From Membranipora membranacea (lineage: Eukaryota; Bryozoa; Gymnolaemata; Cheilostomatida; Membraniporidae): a stretch of 64,000 bases of DNA. A program made the translations under genes and the position numbers. Below, piece by piece: positions 12,001-23,317 of the stretch. The notes under the pieces were generated by a model that was given only the letters and a program-made list of their open reading frames with translations, did not search any database and had not been told where the DNA came from. The stretch spans positions 23,560,001 through 23,624,000 of the forward strand of contig OU612068.1 of assembly GCA_914767715.1 (NCBI GenBank). Reading direction: 5' to 3'. How positions within the stretch are numbered: position 1 is the stretch's first letter; every line of letters starts with the position of its first letter.

Positions 12001-15000
12001 GACACACAACTTTGGTAGAATACATGATCTCAAATGGTGCTTTGAAGGTGGATTTGTGCAGAGTCAGGTGAGCTTATACACTTGTAAAGCCAAGTTAGCA
12101 ACCTGAGTAATAAATAGATTCTGCTTAGCCTAACTGATATCGCAGTTAACAGCTGATAGCATGAGGCAGCCAAATTCTTGCTATACATCTCTTCGCCCAG
12201 CAAACTGTAAGTTGTCTATCTTTATTCTAAAAAAATCCAAAAGAAAAGTTTTAATGTTATAGCCGATCGGTAGTGGATATGATAATTTACTTGACATTGT
12301 AGGATGATGGTCTCAGTCGATTAGGCTTACTGGCTGTCGCTGCCTCTGATGGATGCGTACATCTTGTGAGGTGAGATTTAAGTTGTTTTTAGCCATAGAC
12401 TTAACATATTAAGTCTACGTTTCTAGCATTCACGACCTTGATTGACTGTTGTTATGATGGCATCTGTTAATTACAGAGAATTTAGAATCCATACATTTAT
12501 CACTTAATAAAATAATTGTGTTATCGTTCTTTTTTGTTGAAGGAAATGCTCTATTTCCCATCAGGGAGAATGGTTCCCATGTTCCCATGTTCCCATGCCG
12601 CTTTGTCACGCGGCTACTTTTTTTGTAGCCGGGCGTGACAAGACTAATGTTGATACTGTTAAATTTTTCTGTCAACATCAAGTAGTTGATTGCATAATTG
12701 CTATATATATAGATTAGTATCAGAAAATGTTATTCTTTTATTATTCTGTCTCATGTAATGTTCGGCAAGCTGTCTGACAGTACTTGTGTAAGCTGAGTTC
12801 AATTTCACCACATTGTCTAACAAGATAACTGTCATGCAAAGCTAGGTTGCATAGAGTTTTAGTGTAGCTTGTAATATATACACTCGTATGTTTACATGCA
12901 CATGCATCATTACTGGGAGTGATTGCCTCGTTACTGCCAAAGACGTTATTTATTGCATAATTAAAATACTTGAAATCATTTGAAAAAACTGACTATCATC
13001 ATCACGATGACTTCATCATGTGTGTCTTTTGACAGTAATGATGACATCGCAATAAAAATACTTGTATACAATATAATGAGGCGCCACCTGGGCTCTTTGT
13101 TCTGGGAGGTGTTTTATCTTATTCATGTGATAAAGGTTGGCATTAAATTCCTATTTATTATCTATTTCCTAGTAAGACACGGGATTTTCACAGGGTTCCC
13201 ATAGTTAGTTATAACTTTTTACGATGCAGTCAAATTTTATAGTAACTACTATATTTATCTGAATTTCATCACAGTTACCATGCCAGGTTCTGATATTTCA
13301 AATCTGTGCACCCAACCCATCTCACTGTGGCTGACAATCACGTCAGGAGTCAACAGAGAGAGAGAAAGAAAGGGAGGCCATACATGACTGTGGTCATTGG
13401 ACATCAAAACAAAGATGATTTGTGTCTCTGAACTTCTTTTACAGCTCCTCGCTAATATTTGTTTTATGATATCATTTATTATATAGTTTCAAGATTCAGA
13501 AAGAAAATTATCAATAAAATTTATTAATAAATAAATGATAAATTTCAAAAAATTGTTGCTGAACAATTTTAAAGTTTGAATTTCGGTATGCGTTACACGT
13601 TGACATGAATTTATTTTTTGTTGCAGTGTGCCATATTTAGGGGTCCGGTGGAAGAAAGACGAGGTCATTTCATATTCTATTGATGATGATGTAAAGCTTT
13701 CAGTCGCAGGTAAAATCTACTTTCCCGACTCTACTCATAAATCTATTCAAGGCTTGATCAACTTTGACTACATTGATAATTATCCCCACCTGCATTTATA
13801 ATAATCCCAGTGCTTCTGGTACCAACTGAGTGGGTCGGAGCATGCCTGCAGGATGCAGGAAAAACAAATCATACTTGATCTAACACTCTACCTTCTTTTA
13901 CTAGTCTGCTGCAATCTTGGAAGCTGTTAATCTTTGAGTCTCTTTAACATGGAGCGAGATATTCTTTTCTAATTTGTTTGTTGGTGCAGTATAGAAATAA
14001 TATCATGTACGCCAAAGTCGTCATGTACGCTGCCTACAATTATCATTGTTGTTACAGGAAATAACACCCAGTGTCTCTCTGTGGAGTGGCAGAAAGGAGA
14101 ACATAAATACATAGCTGCAGGATTCACTGATGGTACGCTATCATTAAAATAATTGATCGATAATTGTTTTTAAATGTTTAAATGTTCACTTATAGAAAAT
14201 TTTTGGTATCATTCTAGAGTTCTCAGTCTAATTAAGGATACTACTTTGTGTTCATAAACAGTCTGTCACCCAGTTTCAACCGACTTTCACTCAAAGTTGA
14301 GATGAGAAAAGTACCGAAAAGGTACTATTTTCAATGAACAAGCAAATTAAAGTCAAATTTGAGTTAAAGTCAGCTGAAGATGGGCCACAGGCTGTTTATG
14401 AACCAAGATCATCATTCTAAATTAGACAAAGACATCTAAAGTGATACCAAAAACATGATTTTGTCACAACTACCTCTAAGACCTTGATTACAATACCTTT
14501 ATAATAATGAGCTACTGTAATGATAGCTGCTTGTTTTTTGCTGTTTTCGTACTTGAAAAGTGTTAGAAATTACAATCCTCCTACTATCCAGCTACCTGAG
14601 GTAGAATAATGATGACATTCTGTTTGATGTGTAGGCTCACTTGCTCTATGGTTTGTGGAAAAAGAAATCTCATCAAAGACTCGACAGCCTATAAGAGTAT
14701 TCAGACCACATGTCTCCATGGTGACATCTATAGCCTGGTGCCCTTTTGAGCCGGATTATTTCATCACTTCATCACATGGCTGGTAGGTAGTGATAAATTA
14801 CCTTTATGTCTTCCATATAATATAGTGTGTGTAACGTGTGTAACGTGTGTAACGTGTGTAACGTGTGTAACGTGTGTAACGTGTGTAACGTGTGTAACGT
14901 GTGTAACGTGTGTAACGTGTGTAACGTGTGTAACGTGTGTAACGTGTGTAACGTGTGTAACGTGTGTAACGTGTGTATGTTGTATGTAGGTGACCACCTT

Positions 15001-18000
15001 TCTACTTCCACAAGTGAGTATAATTGGGATAATAGATTAGAATTTGAATTATCTAAATATTGTTGGACCAAGTAGGGCAAAAATGTCTAATGAAGAATTC
15101 AAAATAGGTTTGTGCTGCTTCATCAAATGGCTGATAAGGAATGACAACACACCAATTATCTTTTTTCAAATAAAATGTTAGTATATATGAATGTAAGTCA
15201 CATGTCTGTATAATTGGGATATGAGATTGGAATTCAAAGTATCTATAAAAGTGTTGTAAATATTATTGGAAAAAGTAGGATAAAAATGTCTAATGAAGAA
15301 TGGTCAGCAATGTAGGTTTGTGCCATGTAGTATGGGAACGCAGGAAATGGAATGTGAATAGGACCACTACCTGCGTGCCATTGAAGGAAGGAATTTTTGA
15401 TCCGGGCCTAGCTGTTCCTGAGAAACAGAAATGGCGATAATCACTTCTCACTCGACCTGTTTTAATTATCATTGTAGGTATGTGTGGGATATGAAGGATT
15501 TGTCCTCTCCTTATTTCTCTCCAAAACAAGTTGATTGGTGCGTAGATCTTCATATGAAGGTGAAATGGCCGAGAATGTACCACGCTATGGTCTCCTGTAC
15601 AGATCCAAGCTTTAGGTAAGTAAAATCGAAAAGTGCTATGATAAGAGACACAAGAGCTGAAAATGATGTTAGGATTTTTTATTGTGATCAAAGGTACTTT
15701 ACAAATTAATCTGCTGCTCTTGACAGTCCAGTTGGATGTTGTAAAGAGGACACAATTTAGATCCACATACTGTTTCTGGTGCATTGCATTGCCAAAAATA
15801 AAAAGGAGTATAATTTAAACAAGGTCTGCGGTTGGACATAGATACATATTCTGTTGCCACCATCAATGTACTAGTGTAGCATTCATATTCCGCTTACTGT
15901 GTGTTATAATTTGTATATTTGAAAATGTATTATTTTACATATTACACAGGACTCCTCCGTTCAGCTCACTATCACTGGGATATGAGAACATATCATCCAA
16001 ACAGAGGCGGATTACAGCAACTCAGCATTTTACACGGGTATGTTTATTCTCAACACTTACTTTTTTTTATAATAGCTCTGCTAAGATTATCGATATTAAT
16101 AGCTTACAGTAGGAAGAGGGAAAAGAAACAGTATACAACGCAAGAGTACAGCTAAATAATCCTTAGACTTGAGTGACAGCTGCCTTGTTCTATGTTACAG
16201 TGTCCATTGGATTCAGCGATTGTTGCCTGAGATTTATATATTGTTTGATAGCAAATTTGAAACAGCTGGTGCTTAAAAATAGTCTGTGTATACATTACAT
16301 ACAGATCTAAATAAAGCACCCCGGATGGAGTACTCCGGTTAAAAGGTTAAAAAAATTGAGCATCGATTCCGGTTACATGATCTTGTTTTGACCTTTATGG
16401 ACCAGAATGCTAAGTTGACTTTAAAAAATTCTGAAGGATATCATGTTTTGGAGATATAAGTTCAGGAATTATCTACTACAGAATTTCAATAAAACTCTTT
16501 TTTTTATATACATATGGCACAAAAAAAGAATGTCTGAGATTTTTTTGTATCTGGAATTTGGTTCCTGATGAACTAAATTTAGTATGGTGCCTAGTTATTT
16601 TAGTACTTTTATTGACATCGATTCTCATCTTAACAATGTTCTTCCAACTCTGCTCCTTAAAACGAGAAAAAAAAAGCAATAGTATAGAAGGAGTAATGGG
16701 TAGATCATAAATTCTATATGAAGTTGTTCAAAAATAACTTCTTTAGGGATCTAAGATATTGTGGAAGACCGCTGAAAACAACCGCAATATTGCTAAGAAA
16801 AGTATTATTAGATAGTGGTCATTTTTTGTTGGGTAAAAAATTGTTTGGTAATAAATAGCAGTTTTAGAAAAGGTAATCTTGGAACGGATAATTTCGATAT
16901 TTGAAATAATTTAAACTTTATATTTTTTATACACCGCAATTATATTTTGAAGTTACAATTTCCCCCTATTGTATGACTTACGTATATGTGGAGGTACCAA
17001 AAAATTTGGGTAAATCTGATGAGCCTTATGAATGATGAAACCGTGTATAAACACAGACTAATGGCTCTGTATTGCGTTGATTATGTCTATATTATATATG
17101 ATTGCCTTGTAGGATGTTGATATATGTGACTGTAGTAGCACACTAGCCACCGCTGATGTATCAGGAAAAGTCGCTTATTTTGTGCCCATAATCCCAAAAA
17201 TGTCGAAACGTTCCGATTTGTCCTACTATAAATATGTAAGTCGGTCAAAGATTAATATAAATAACCAACCAAGCAGTCATTTGGCTTTGTGAGAACACCA
17301 TTATTGATAACATTGTGTTGCACATAGTGACACTCTGTAGTCTGTAGGTTATTCATTGTTGGCACGCTGGCTACATTGTTGTCCACTTTGCACTTTTTGC
17401 CAAAATTCTGTTAATTCCATATACATACATCGTCTAATGATGGAAAACAGGTTGAATGATTTTGACTGATGGAGGCAAAATTCAATACTTTTTTTTCTGT
17501 TTTTATGCTTCTCATTCCGTGGTAGAGTTGTGACCAAATTTATAAAGTAAATTTTCAGGAAGTCATATCTTACATTGTGTTAAATCTTACAGTCCGCTCT
17601 TAGATCTGCAGCTCTGAAATCTCATGAAGAGGAGGCAGAAGTTAAGTTTGACTATGCATTCCACAGGGTAAGCAAAACATTGATGAATGTATGTGTATTC
17701 ATTCTCTCATGTTTGAAAAAACTAAGATTGTGAAAGCCTGCCAAGATCACAGATAAAATATGATGCTAAATATAAAAAGGTCATTGTGAAAAAATGATTG
17801 ATGTGCTTCGACTCTATAAACGCATCCAAAATCAAATCAAATTTCAATTCTTATTTCTATTATTTACACTTCACAAATTTTGTAGAAACATAAACATACA
17901 GATGGGGACCCTGTATGTGTCGGTCAGGGTCTCATAGACAACGAAATTCCAAACGCTATCTCTTCTGTAAGTATTTTAAGTCAATAACACCGCCAGGGGG

Positions 18001-19223
18001 CCGTCGGGCGAGGGGGTTCAGACTGAGATTTTATTGAATTATTATCTCCATGTTCATGCATTCCCTCATCCACTTTGAGTTATAAAGGGTTAGGGCTATG
18101 CTCAAGGAACAACCTTATACCATCTCCACTCGCCTCCCCGACTTGAAAAGAAAAGGATATTGATATTTGCATACATTGGTTGCCTCTTTGTAGTTGGTTA
18201 TGCATAAGAATTTTTGATATTTTGGTATACATGCTCAGAGCACCTACACTGGTTATGAAGCAATAGGGTACCCATAATAAATATCAGGATCCTTGTTTTG
18301 ATTTTGCGTCACACAGGCAAGGATATCCTGGCTCTGCGATTGTTCATTATTACCATGTATACGTAAGCTATTTATTTTCTAAAAATAGCTTCAGATGCCC
18401 GTTGTCCACCGCTAGCAAATGACAAATTTAGTCGTTATTTGCTATCTCAGGGTCATTTATATACCTGTCAAAATAATGATGGCCCAATTTCTGGTAAATT
18501 AAGATGAATTGCTTTCAGTTTGCCGTAATTTTATTAGTCGTAGCTATTCTGATAAATGATTAGATTATGGTACAAACTGATGATTTCCTATGTTTTTATT
18601 TAGTCTAAAAGTAGCTTTTGCTGCCTCACAAACGCAGGCTCAACTGCAAAATGTCTGCTATATTTAAATTCGGCATGATTGATCCTATCAAAACCCAATT
18701 ATTTGCTATTTTTGATTTGTGCTGTGCTGGTTGACAAACTGACAATGCATATTTGCCTCATGCAGTAGTATGAAGATAAATCCTAAACTTTTATGACGTA
18801 AATAGAGAAATCATGTGCCGCAGGCCTTCCCATTTTGCCCATTGAGACATGAGTAATCAGCCTGGTAGAAATCCTGAATTTTTCTTTTATGACGTTGAGC
18901 AATTACGCTATAAAATATAAGAAAGATTTTTCTTTCTTTCATAACGTCGGTCGATACCAAAAAATGGCGCTATATTTGGCTATATTAGTATACAATTATT
19001 GCATGTCAAAGTTCAACAAGTGTATATCCGCTTACAACACACTTTTTATCCGATTATTTATAAGGCCCTGTTTTTATGAAGATATATATCTGTGATGTAA
19101 AAGATTTGTGTATGTTTGTAGGTTGCACTGAGTCCGAATGCCGGCTCACATGGCTGGCTACTGTGCGGCGGGACACACGGCTTACTGCATCTCATCAAGC
19201 TGGACAAAGAATGCAAAAACTGA
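90..19223 (+). CDS. GTF3C2: TFIIIC110/GTF3C2-like zinc-finger and WD40 protein (3' part, many exons; start lies left of window)
   Basis: Likely the B-box-binding-subcomplex subunit of TFIIIC, which acts in the nucleus at tRNA and other pol III genes. Exons read from splice sites and phase: 90-167, 938-2212, 3251-3372, 3561-3653, 3919-5124, 5611-5655, 6171-6317, 6761-6925, 7413-7615, 7937-8093, 8350-8508, 9234-9384, 9440-9556, 10341-10518, 11064-11179, 11557-11755, 11968-12067, 12303-12370, 13627-13709, 14058-14132, 14635-14782, 15478-15615, 15950-16037, possibly 16201-16221, 17113-17235, 17593-17667, 17886-17966, 19122-19223 (TGA). This gives about 1,840 residues in the window, roughly twice human GTF3C2. 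The WD40 part has family-like stretches such as RLGLLAVAASDGCVHLV, WCPFEPDYFITSSHGW and a C-terminal SHGWLLCGGTHGLLHL. Phase is continuous everywhere except at the 938-2212/3251-3372 junction, so a short exon is missing there or a border is wrong. The family name is from recalled resemblance; another nuclear WD40/zinc-finger protein is possible. Confidence 0.72.
482..734. mobile_element. MITE family A, copy 1 (253 bp)
   Basis: Lies in the intron before the 938-2212 exon. It has terminal inverted repeats starting CAGGGGGGTCTTTCAATTAG and ending with the reverse complement, and subterminal GAGCGAT/ATCGCTC motifs in both orientations. A second copy of equal length and opposite orientation lies at 36510-36762. 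No coding capacity. Flanking octamers do not match well, so the target duplication is lost or of another length. Confidence 0.85.
2445..2491. repeat. Short hairpin
   Basis: An inverted repeat with 15-bp arms (AACACAGTGTTTGAT and its complement) around a 5-nt centre, in the same intron as the TIR element just downstream. Function unknown. Confidence 0.7.
2519..3099. mobile_element. TIR element of about 580 bp in an intron
   Basis: Inverted termini TTAAAGCATCCATGAAAT (2522-2539) and ATTTCATGGATGCTTTAA (3079-3096) flank non-coding sequence between the 938-2212 and 3251-3372 exons. No transposase frame is visible. Probably a non-autonomous DNA transposon. Only one copy is seen here. Confidence 0.55.
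4110..4582 (+). repeat. Coding tandem duplication with SIM-like motif
   Basis: Two copies of a unit of about 75-85 codons follow each other within the 3919-5124 exon. Both contain RNRNKSN, DTDSCIMIDD, RPQRVITTDEEEPQPQE and HKKP. The nucleotide copies are nearly identical over long stretches (for example around 4250-4310 and 4505-4565), with an indel of about 30 nt, so the duplication is young or homogenised. CIMIDD (hydrophobic core followed by acidic residues) has the shape of a SUMO-interacting motif; binding is inferred. Confidence 0.85.
6171..8508 (+). other. C2H2/C2HC zinc-finger cluster of the GTF3C2-like protein
   Basis: Consecutive exons encode zinc-finger modules. Exon 6171-6317 has C-x2-C-x12-H-x4-H (CRKC...HYAVKH). 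Exon 6761-6925 has C-x2-C-x12-H-x4-C (CDNC...HKLSC). Exon 7413-7615 has C-x2-C-x9-H-x3-C (CDMC...HRQRC) and then a basic, nuclear-localisation-like tail. Across 7937-8093 and 8350-8508 there is a C-x3-CC...H-x3-C module, then C-x2-C-x12-H-x3-H (CKKC...HCKTH). A further CSIC pair sits in exon 9440-9556 with a single His. Splice phase links them to both the N-terminal region and the WD40 region. Confidence 0.75.
9811..9866 (+). repeat. GC-rich dispersed repeat, copy 1
   Basis: Contains GGGGGCTGTCGGACGG, then GCGAGAGTCTGGGGGCTCAG. This core recurs at 17991-18032, 21105-21177 (inverted), 31966-32022 and 43491-43540 (inverted), standing out against AT-rich surroundings. Confidence 0.7.
12560..12650. 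repeat. GTTCCCAT triplet repeat and GC-rich hairpin
   Basis: Three tandem GTTCCCAT units are followed by an imperfect stem (TTGTCACGCGGCTAC pairing with GTAGCCGGGCGTGACAA) around a T-rich loop, in the intron after exon 12303-12370. It could be a small foldback remnant. Confidence 0.5.
14150..14490. mobile_element. MITE family B, copy 1
   Basis: Inverted termini read GGTATCATTCTAGAGTTCTC...TCTAAT on the left and ATTAGAC...GTGATACC on the right. The centre also has partly self-complementary arms (AGTTGAGATGAG, AAAGGTACTATTTT). A clear relative with the same termini and centre lies at 46785-47120. It sits in the intron before exon 14635-14782. Outer borders are approximate. Confidence 0.75.
14827..14977. 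repeat. Perfect 9-bp satellite (GTGTGTAAC)16
   Basis: Sixteen identical GTGTGTAAC units (14827-14970) plus a partial unit, in the intron after exon 14635-14782. Because the unit is 9 nt, it reads open on both strands (Cys-Asn-Val on one strand; Thr-His-Val or Thr-Leu-His on the other), giving false reading frames. Perfect units suggest recent expansion and length polymorphism. Confidence 0.97.
15016..15335. repeat. Diverged direct repeat in intron
   Basis: Two copies of a roughly 110-nt segment, about 15016-15115 and 15206-15325, share TATAATTGGGATA, AAAAATGTCTAATGAAGAAT and AGGTTTGTGC. They lie directly after the 9-bp satellite and look like an old local duplication. Confidence 0.7.
17991..18032 (+). 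repeat. GC-rich dispersed repeat, copy 2
   Basis: Shortened copy (CAGGGGGCCGTCGGGCG, then GGGGGTTCAGACTGAG) in the last intron of the GTF3C2-like gene. Confidence 0.6.
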
Positions 19224-19738
19224 AGATATTTATATTTTAAGGTGTGGCCAGTCAGATAATAAGAGACCACATGTTCTATTATAGCCACTCTCCAATCATA
19301 GTACAACGGTTAAAAAACTCTCATAAATTGAAGGTTTAGATAACTATATAAGGTATTTATTATTGCCTAATAACAGTATTCTAGTCAAGTACCCGACTAT
19401 CCATCTAAAGTTTTTGTAAATATGTACAGCTTACTTTTCATAATTAACCGCTGGTGCAGATTGCAGTAGATTATAGGTTGAATCTGCATCATAGAATATC
19501 ACAGAATTTGTTTATTATATTATATTCACGGTTTGCCCTCTGACCAATTATTAGTTTATGAGTTCACCTAGATAGGTTGCTATTTTGTTAGACATTTTTT
19601 AAATCAGCAAATCTTAGAAATTTGGGGTTTTTGAATAATGTAAAATCCATAGTAATTGTAAAAACTAATGGATAAAAATATCAAATTCCACATCAATAAT
19701 ACTCGCTCTACTCTGATATTTGTGGATTATTATAATTG

Positions 19739-20040
19739 ATAAAAGACTTAGTTTGAGGCTGCTCTTTTATATCACATCTTATTCTCCATGTATTAATCTA
19801 TCATGTGAGCAAATTGCAGCTTTAGAATCCAAATATTGAGGAAGTTATGGCCTCTCAAACTTCCAAGGTGACGGCAGTCTATCGGCAGTAAGAATAAGCC
19901 GGCAATCCCAATGGTACGTCACAATCATCATACTTATTACGACACACTAATAAATAGGTTGATGATCAAAATGTTCAGAGATGTAGCGGTCTCGAACCCA
20001 GGTCCAAATGGCCTTGCAGGGAACGCCGCTACACCTGATC
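19739..20040 (-). mobile_element. tRNA-derived SINE, left copy (minus orientation)
   Basis: On the minus strand it starts with a tRNA-like head: an A-box-like stretch around 20012-20032 and a B box GGTTCGAGACC (complement of 19988-19998). A body of about 220 bp follows, closely matching the right copy, ending near 19739. The two copies are divergent enough not to be a recent snap-back. Confidence 0.75.
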
Positions 20041-20069
20041 TATATTGTCTACCAGCTCACAGAGCTAGA

Positions 20070-20393
20070 CCTAGTGGTGGGATGGTAGCGTCGTTGCATG
20101 CAGGTATAGAGACCCAGGTTAGATTCCCACCTAGTTCTGAATTTTGATCATCATCTTATCTGTGTGATTATTAGTGTAATAACTCATAATAAGTATGATG
20201 GTTGTGACGGCCCACGAGGTTACCATCCGCTTATTCCACTGCCGATCGAAGGCAATCACCCTGGAAGTTTGAGAGGCCATAACTTCCTCAATATTTCGAT
20301 TCTGAAGCTGGAATTCGCTCACATGATAGATTAAAATATGGAGAATAAGATGTGATACAAAAGAGCAGCCTCAAACTTTAAAGTCTTTAAGGA
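20070..20393 (+). mobile_element. tRNA-derived SINE, right copy (plus orientation)
   Basis: Head with an A-box-like TGGTAGCGTCG near 20083 and a B box GGTTAGATTCC at 20117-20127. The body includes GATCATCAT, TAATAAGTATGATG, GTTTGAGAGGCCATAACTTC, CACATGATAGATTAA and AGAGCAGCCTCAAACT, all present in the left copy in inverse orientation. No poly-A tail. Not a functional tRNA: the acceptor and anticodon arms do not close convincingly. Confidence 0.75.
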
Positions 20394-21104
20394 GTTTTCT
20401 ACTTTAGCTGCGTGTAAAGACAACTCTCGGAGGCCTGTAATAAGATTTATAAGCAGAGTTAATATAACATAATTAGCTAAGTTAGCTTATAAGAATAAAA
20501 AAGCTTTTGCACACTGAAACATTGTTGCAGAATAATATTGATTTATAGCTTGATATTTCACCTACCTCTGACCCTTCCAAATCCCCCTCCCACCCAGCCC
20601 CACAGCTTGGTAAATTAAGTGTAACGGATTTAGGTTCGTAAGCTCTTCATAATATGGGTTATTAACTTCCTACAAAGTAGGGGCTCAGCCTTCTGTTATG
20701 CAAGCAGTGTTTGGGTTGGTATCAGAATATCCATTAAGTCTTGCCATGGTCTGAGCTGTGATTTATGGGTAATTACCTGCGCAATGATTATGGACGCTAA
20801 CATAAAATGCACTATGTGAACTTACAACTTTCACGAATGAAAACCTTAAAGAACCCATTCCTAAAATACAAAACAACAGTTAATGGTTATCCATGCCATG
20901 CTCCACGACGCTACCATGGTTCGAGATTTTTCCTAAACAATATAACGGTCAAGTTATTGTTACATGGAGAGTGAGCATAGCAGAGGTCAAGCAAACCTGA
21001 TTTGACCATTAGCTTGTTTATGTATTCCTGGTATTCCCGACTTCGACTGTAGGAAACAATTTGACAAAAGTATCAAAAGAAGGAAGCTACAATACCACAT
21101 GTTA

Positions 21105-21177
21105 GTATGAGCTCACCAGACTCTTGCCCCCCTACCCCCCCCCCCCCCCCCCCCCCCCGATCTGACGGCCCTCTGAT
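21105..21177 (-). repeat. GC-rich dispersed repeat, copy 3, with a 24-nt C run
   Basis: The inverted core (complement of GAGGGCCGTCAGATC and GGCAAGAGTCTGG) is split by an uninterrupted 24-C tract (21135-21158). The homopolymer may vary in length or be an assembly weak point. The opposite strand is G-rich. Confidence 0.75.
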
Positions 21178-23208
21178 GACCCCATGCTAGATACAAGCAT
21201 AACGGTGAAGACATGGTACTATAGGGTGTTTACAGTTCCTGTTGCTGTGATGTCATATCAAGTGTAGAACCCATGCATGATTCCTTGCACTGAATGTGCA
21301 ATAACTTGTTGATTTGCTTCACTCACTGACTATCATTGGCTTATCCGTCAGCTATGTCATAATTTTCTGATTTTTTGCAATGTTATCATCAAGCTTATGA
21401 CGCTAACGTTTTGTTTCCTTGGCAATCTCTCCAATAATCCTTACACTCTTAGGAAGAGCATCATTTTTTGCGCTTTTTTAATTAAAGAAACCAGAGCATT
21501 TTAGAACTAATTATTAATTTTTTTTGCCTTTTGATAAAAAGCCCATAACGATGATAACAGCTAATCTTGTGTTTTGCATTGTGTTTGTGTTGTCAGAACA
21601 AAAAATCTTGACAGGTAGCACTGAAAATGATAATGAATGCCACTTTTGCAATAATCCGGATTAGCCCGCAACCCTTATTGTTCCTGTTGGAATTTCATGT
21701 ATCGTAAAGTTTTTGTGTTTTCCTTTTCTGGTCTACAGACCTGGCTGGCAGTGCAAAAAATGAGTCTGACACGCCCCGTGCCAGTTTTTCCTTTTAATTA
21801 GCATCAGCGAGAATAACAGTTACATCAGATCAAAACATGCAATACAAGATGGTGCAACATCTTATTTACCTTTATTTAGAGACCATCAGGTTTATTCATC
21901 CCAGCGCCATGTCATTGGATGATAGGCCTAAGAACAACTACTTTCAATATTCCAGGGAGGGGTTAGAGGGTTTTTGGTTTCATAAAGTCCTTCAACATCT
22001 TTGCTGTAAAATATATGGCCGTAGTAATGCACTATAGGCAAAGTCAGCAGCCCATCATGCTGACAGTTGAGTCAATATTTTGCCAGATTATATACAAATC
22101 AATTATTGCTCACATTCATGTGATATAGGATAAACACTTCCTTGTTTCAGTTTCGTCCATGTCACAAGGCCAACCATTATTTGTATGATGGACTTGTGGC
22201 AGGCAGTTCAAGCTGGCCATCAGTGTTGTACTAATGAGTTGCTGCCAATATAACTCTTGATTTCATATGTCAATAATAACATTGTTGAATGCTGGCAGCC
22301 TGTCTACACAGGCAGCCAAATATAGACACCTTTGGCCGTTATTGATAGCTATGAAATTGAGCAGTCAATTTTAAACACTATGTAAATAGAAACGAATTGG
22401 TTATCCTTGCCTGCGTATAGCAAATAATTTACACAAGTTCAACAGCTGCTAATAGTGTTAATGTCCTTCTGATTGTTAAACTGCACATACAATTCCATGA
22501 TGTTCAATCAATTTTGATGCATAGAACTATTAATATTTAGTAATAACCTCACAAGTTGATCAAAAATAATGAACTATGATGCCGATAACTTTATTTCAGG
22601 CTTTAACTATGACACAACTGAAAACTCCCCTGACGTTTCGATGACACTCAGTACAGGTCTAGAAAGATGATGACGCGTGCTCAAACACAACAAAGTGCCC
22701 CATTGAGTCAACCTCTTACGATCCAGTATGGTTACCCCTAGTGCTCCAAAATGTTTACCCTTGACGATCCAGTATATTTACCATAGACAAAACTATGTCT
22801 ATGATATTTACTCTTTGGTACCGGATGCAATGCAGGCTTTGTCTACTTGACTGAGTATGTGGTGTTGCTAATTCAACAATCTAGCCAGACCCTCCAAGGG
22901 TCAGTAGAGTTTATCTTTTGTTCGCCACTTTATTTCCACCTGAATGTGAAACCGCTATCTTTGTAAGGTGTAACTTATTAATTTCATTACTTTATAATGA
23001 GGTTCTTGATCTCTAAACTGTCTTCCTTTGTCTACGGTTAATCAAACATAAGGCTGATGATTCATAATTAAAAATTCAACGATTAGGAAGCCACAGTTTC
23101 TTTGTTTGATTCCAGACCTATCCTTGAGTGATCTCATCTTTGGCACAAAAGATGTAACTCAGAATAAAGTTCACCATAGGAGTCAGTGGAAGTTGTAGAG
23201 GCTGGCTC

Positions 23209-23317
23209 CATCAAGCAATAACCCCACTCCCCTCTTCTAAAGGATCAGCCAAGCAATAACACCATCCCCCTCTCCAAATGTATCAGCCAAGCAACAACCC
23301 CACTCCCCCTGCAATAG
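23209..23317. repeat. Three-copy 36-38-bp tandem repeat
   Basis: Units read approximately ATCAGCCAAGCAATAACCCC followed by ACTCCCCCTC and a short A-rich end, repeated three times with small changes. Confidence 0.8.

Larger units (their letters stand above)
10341..19223 (+). other. WD40 propeller region of the GTF3C2-like protein
   Basis: Exons from 10341 to 19223 encode repeated WD40-type strands: SISHIRWCPV...GELTVWRISQL, GRIHDLKWCF...LAVAASDGCVHLV, CLSVEWQKGE...YIAAGFTDGSLALWFVE, VTSIAWCPFEPDYFITSSH...YVWDMKDL, DVDICDCSSTLATADVSGKVAYFV, and a final SHGWLLCGGTHGLLHLIKL. Six or seven blades are plausible. Introns are 60-1,300 nt. This half carries the GTF3C2 resemblance, since the human protein is also a WD40 propeller. 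Confidence 0.75.

Noticed and set aside
14827-14977. CRISPR-like array
   Set aside because: Units are contiguous with no spacers, and the genome is eukaryotic.
14764-15080. Long open frames of repeated Cys-Asn-Val, Thr-His-Val or Thr-Leu-His
   Set aside because: They are translations of the 9-bp intronic satellite, open in several frames only because the unit length is a multiple of three.
15290-15784. 164-codon minus-strand frame
   Set aside because: It lies antisense over a well-supported WD40 exon (15478-15615) and its intron borders; no family-like sequence.
19988-20127. tRNA gene(s)
   Set aside because: A- and B-box-like sequences are present, but no closed cloverleaf with acceptor stem and anticodon arm. 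The long shared bodies show they are SINE heads.
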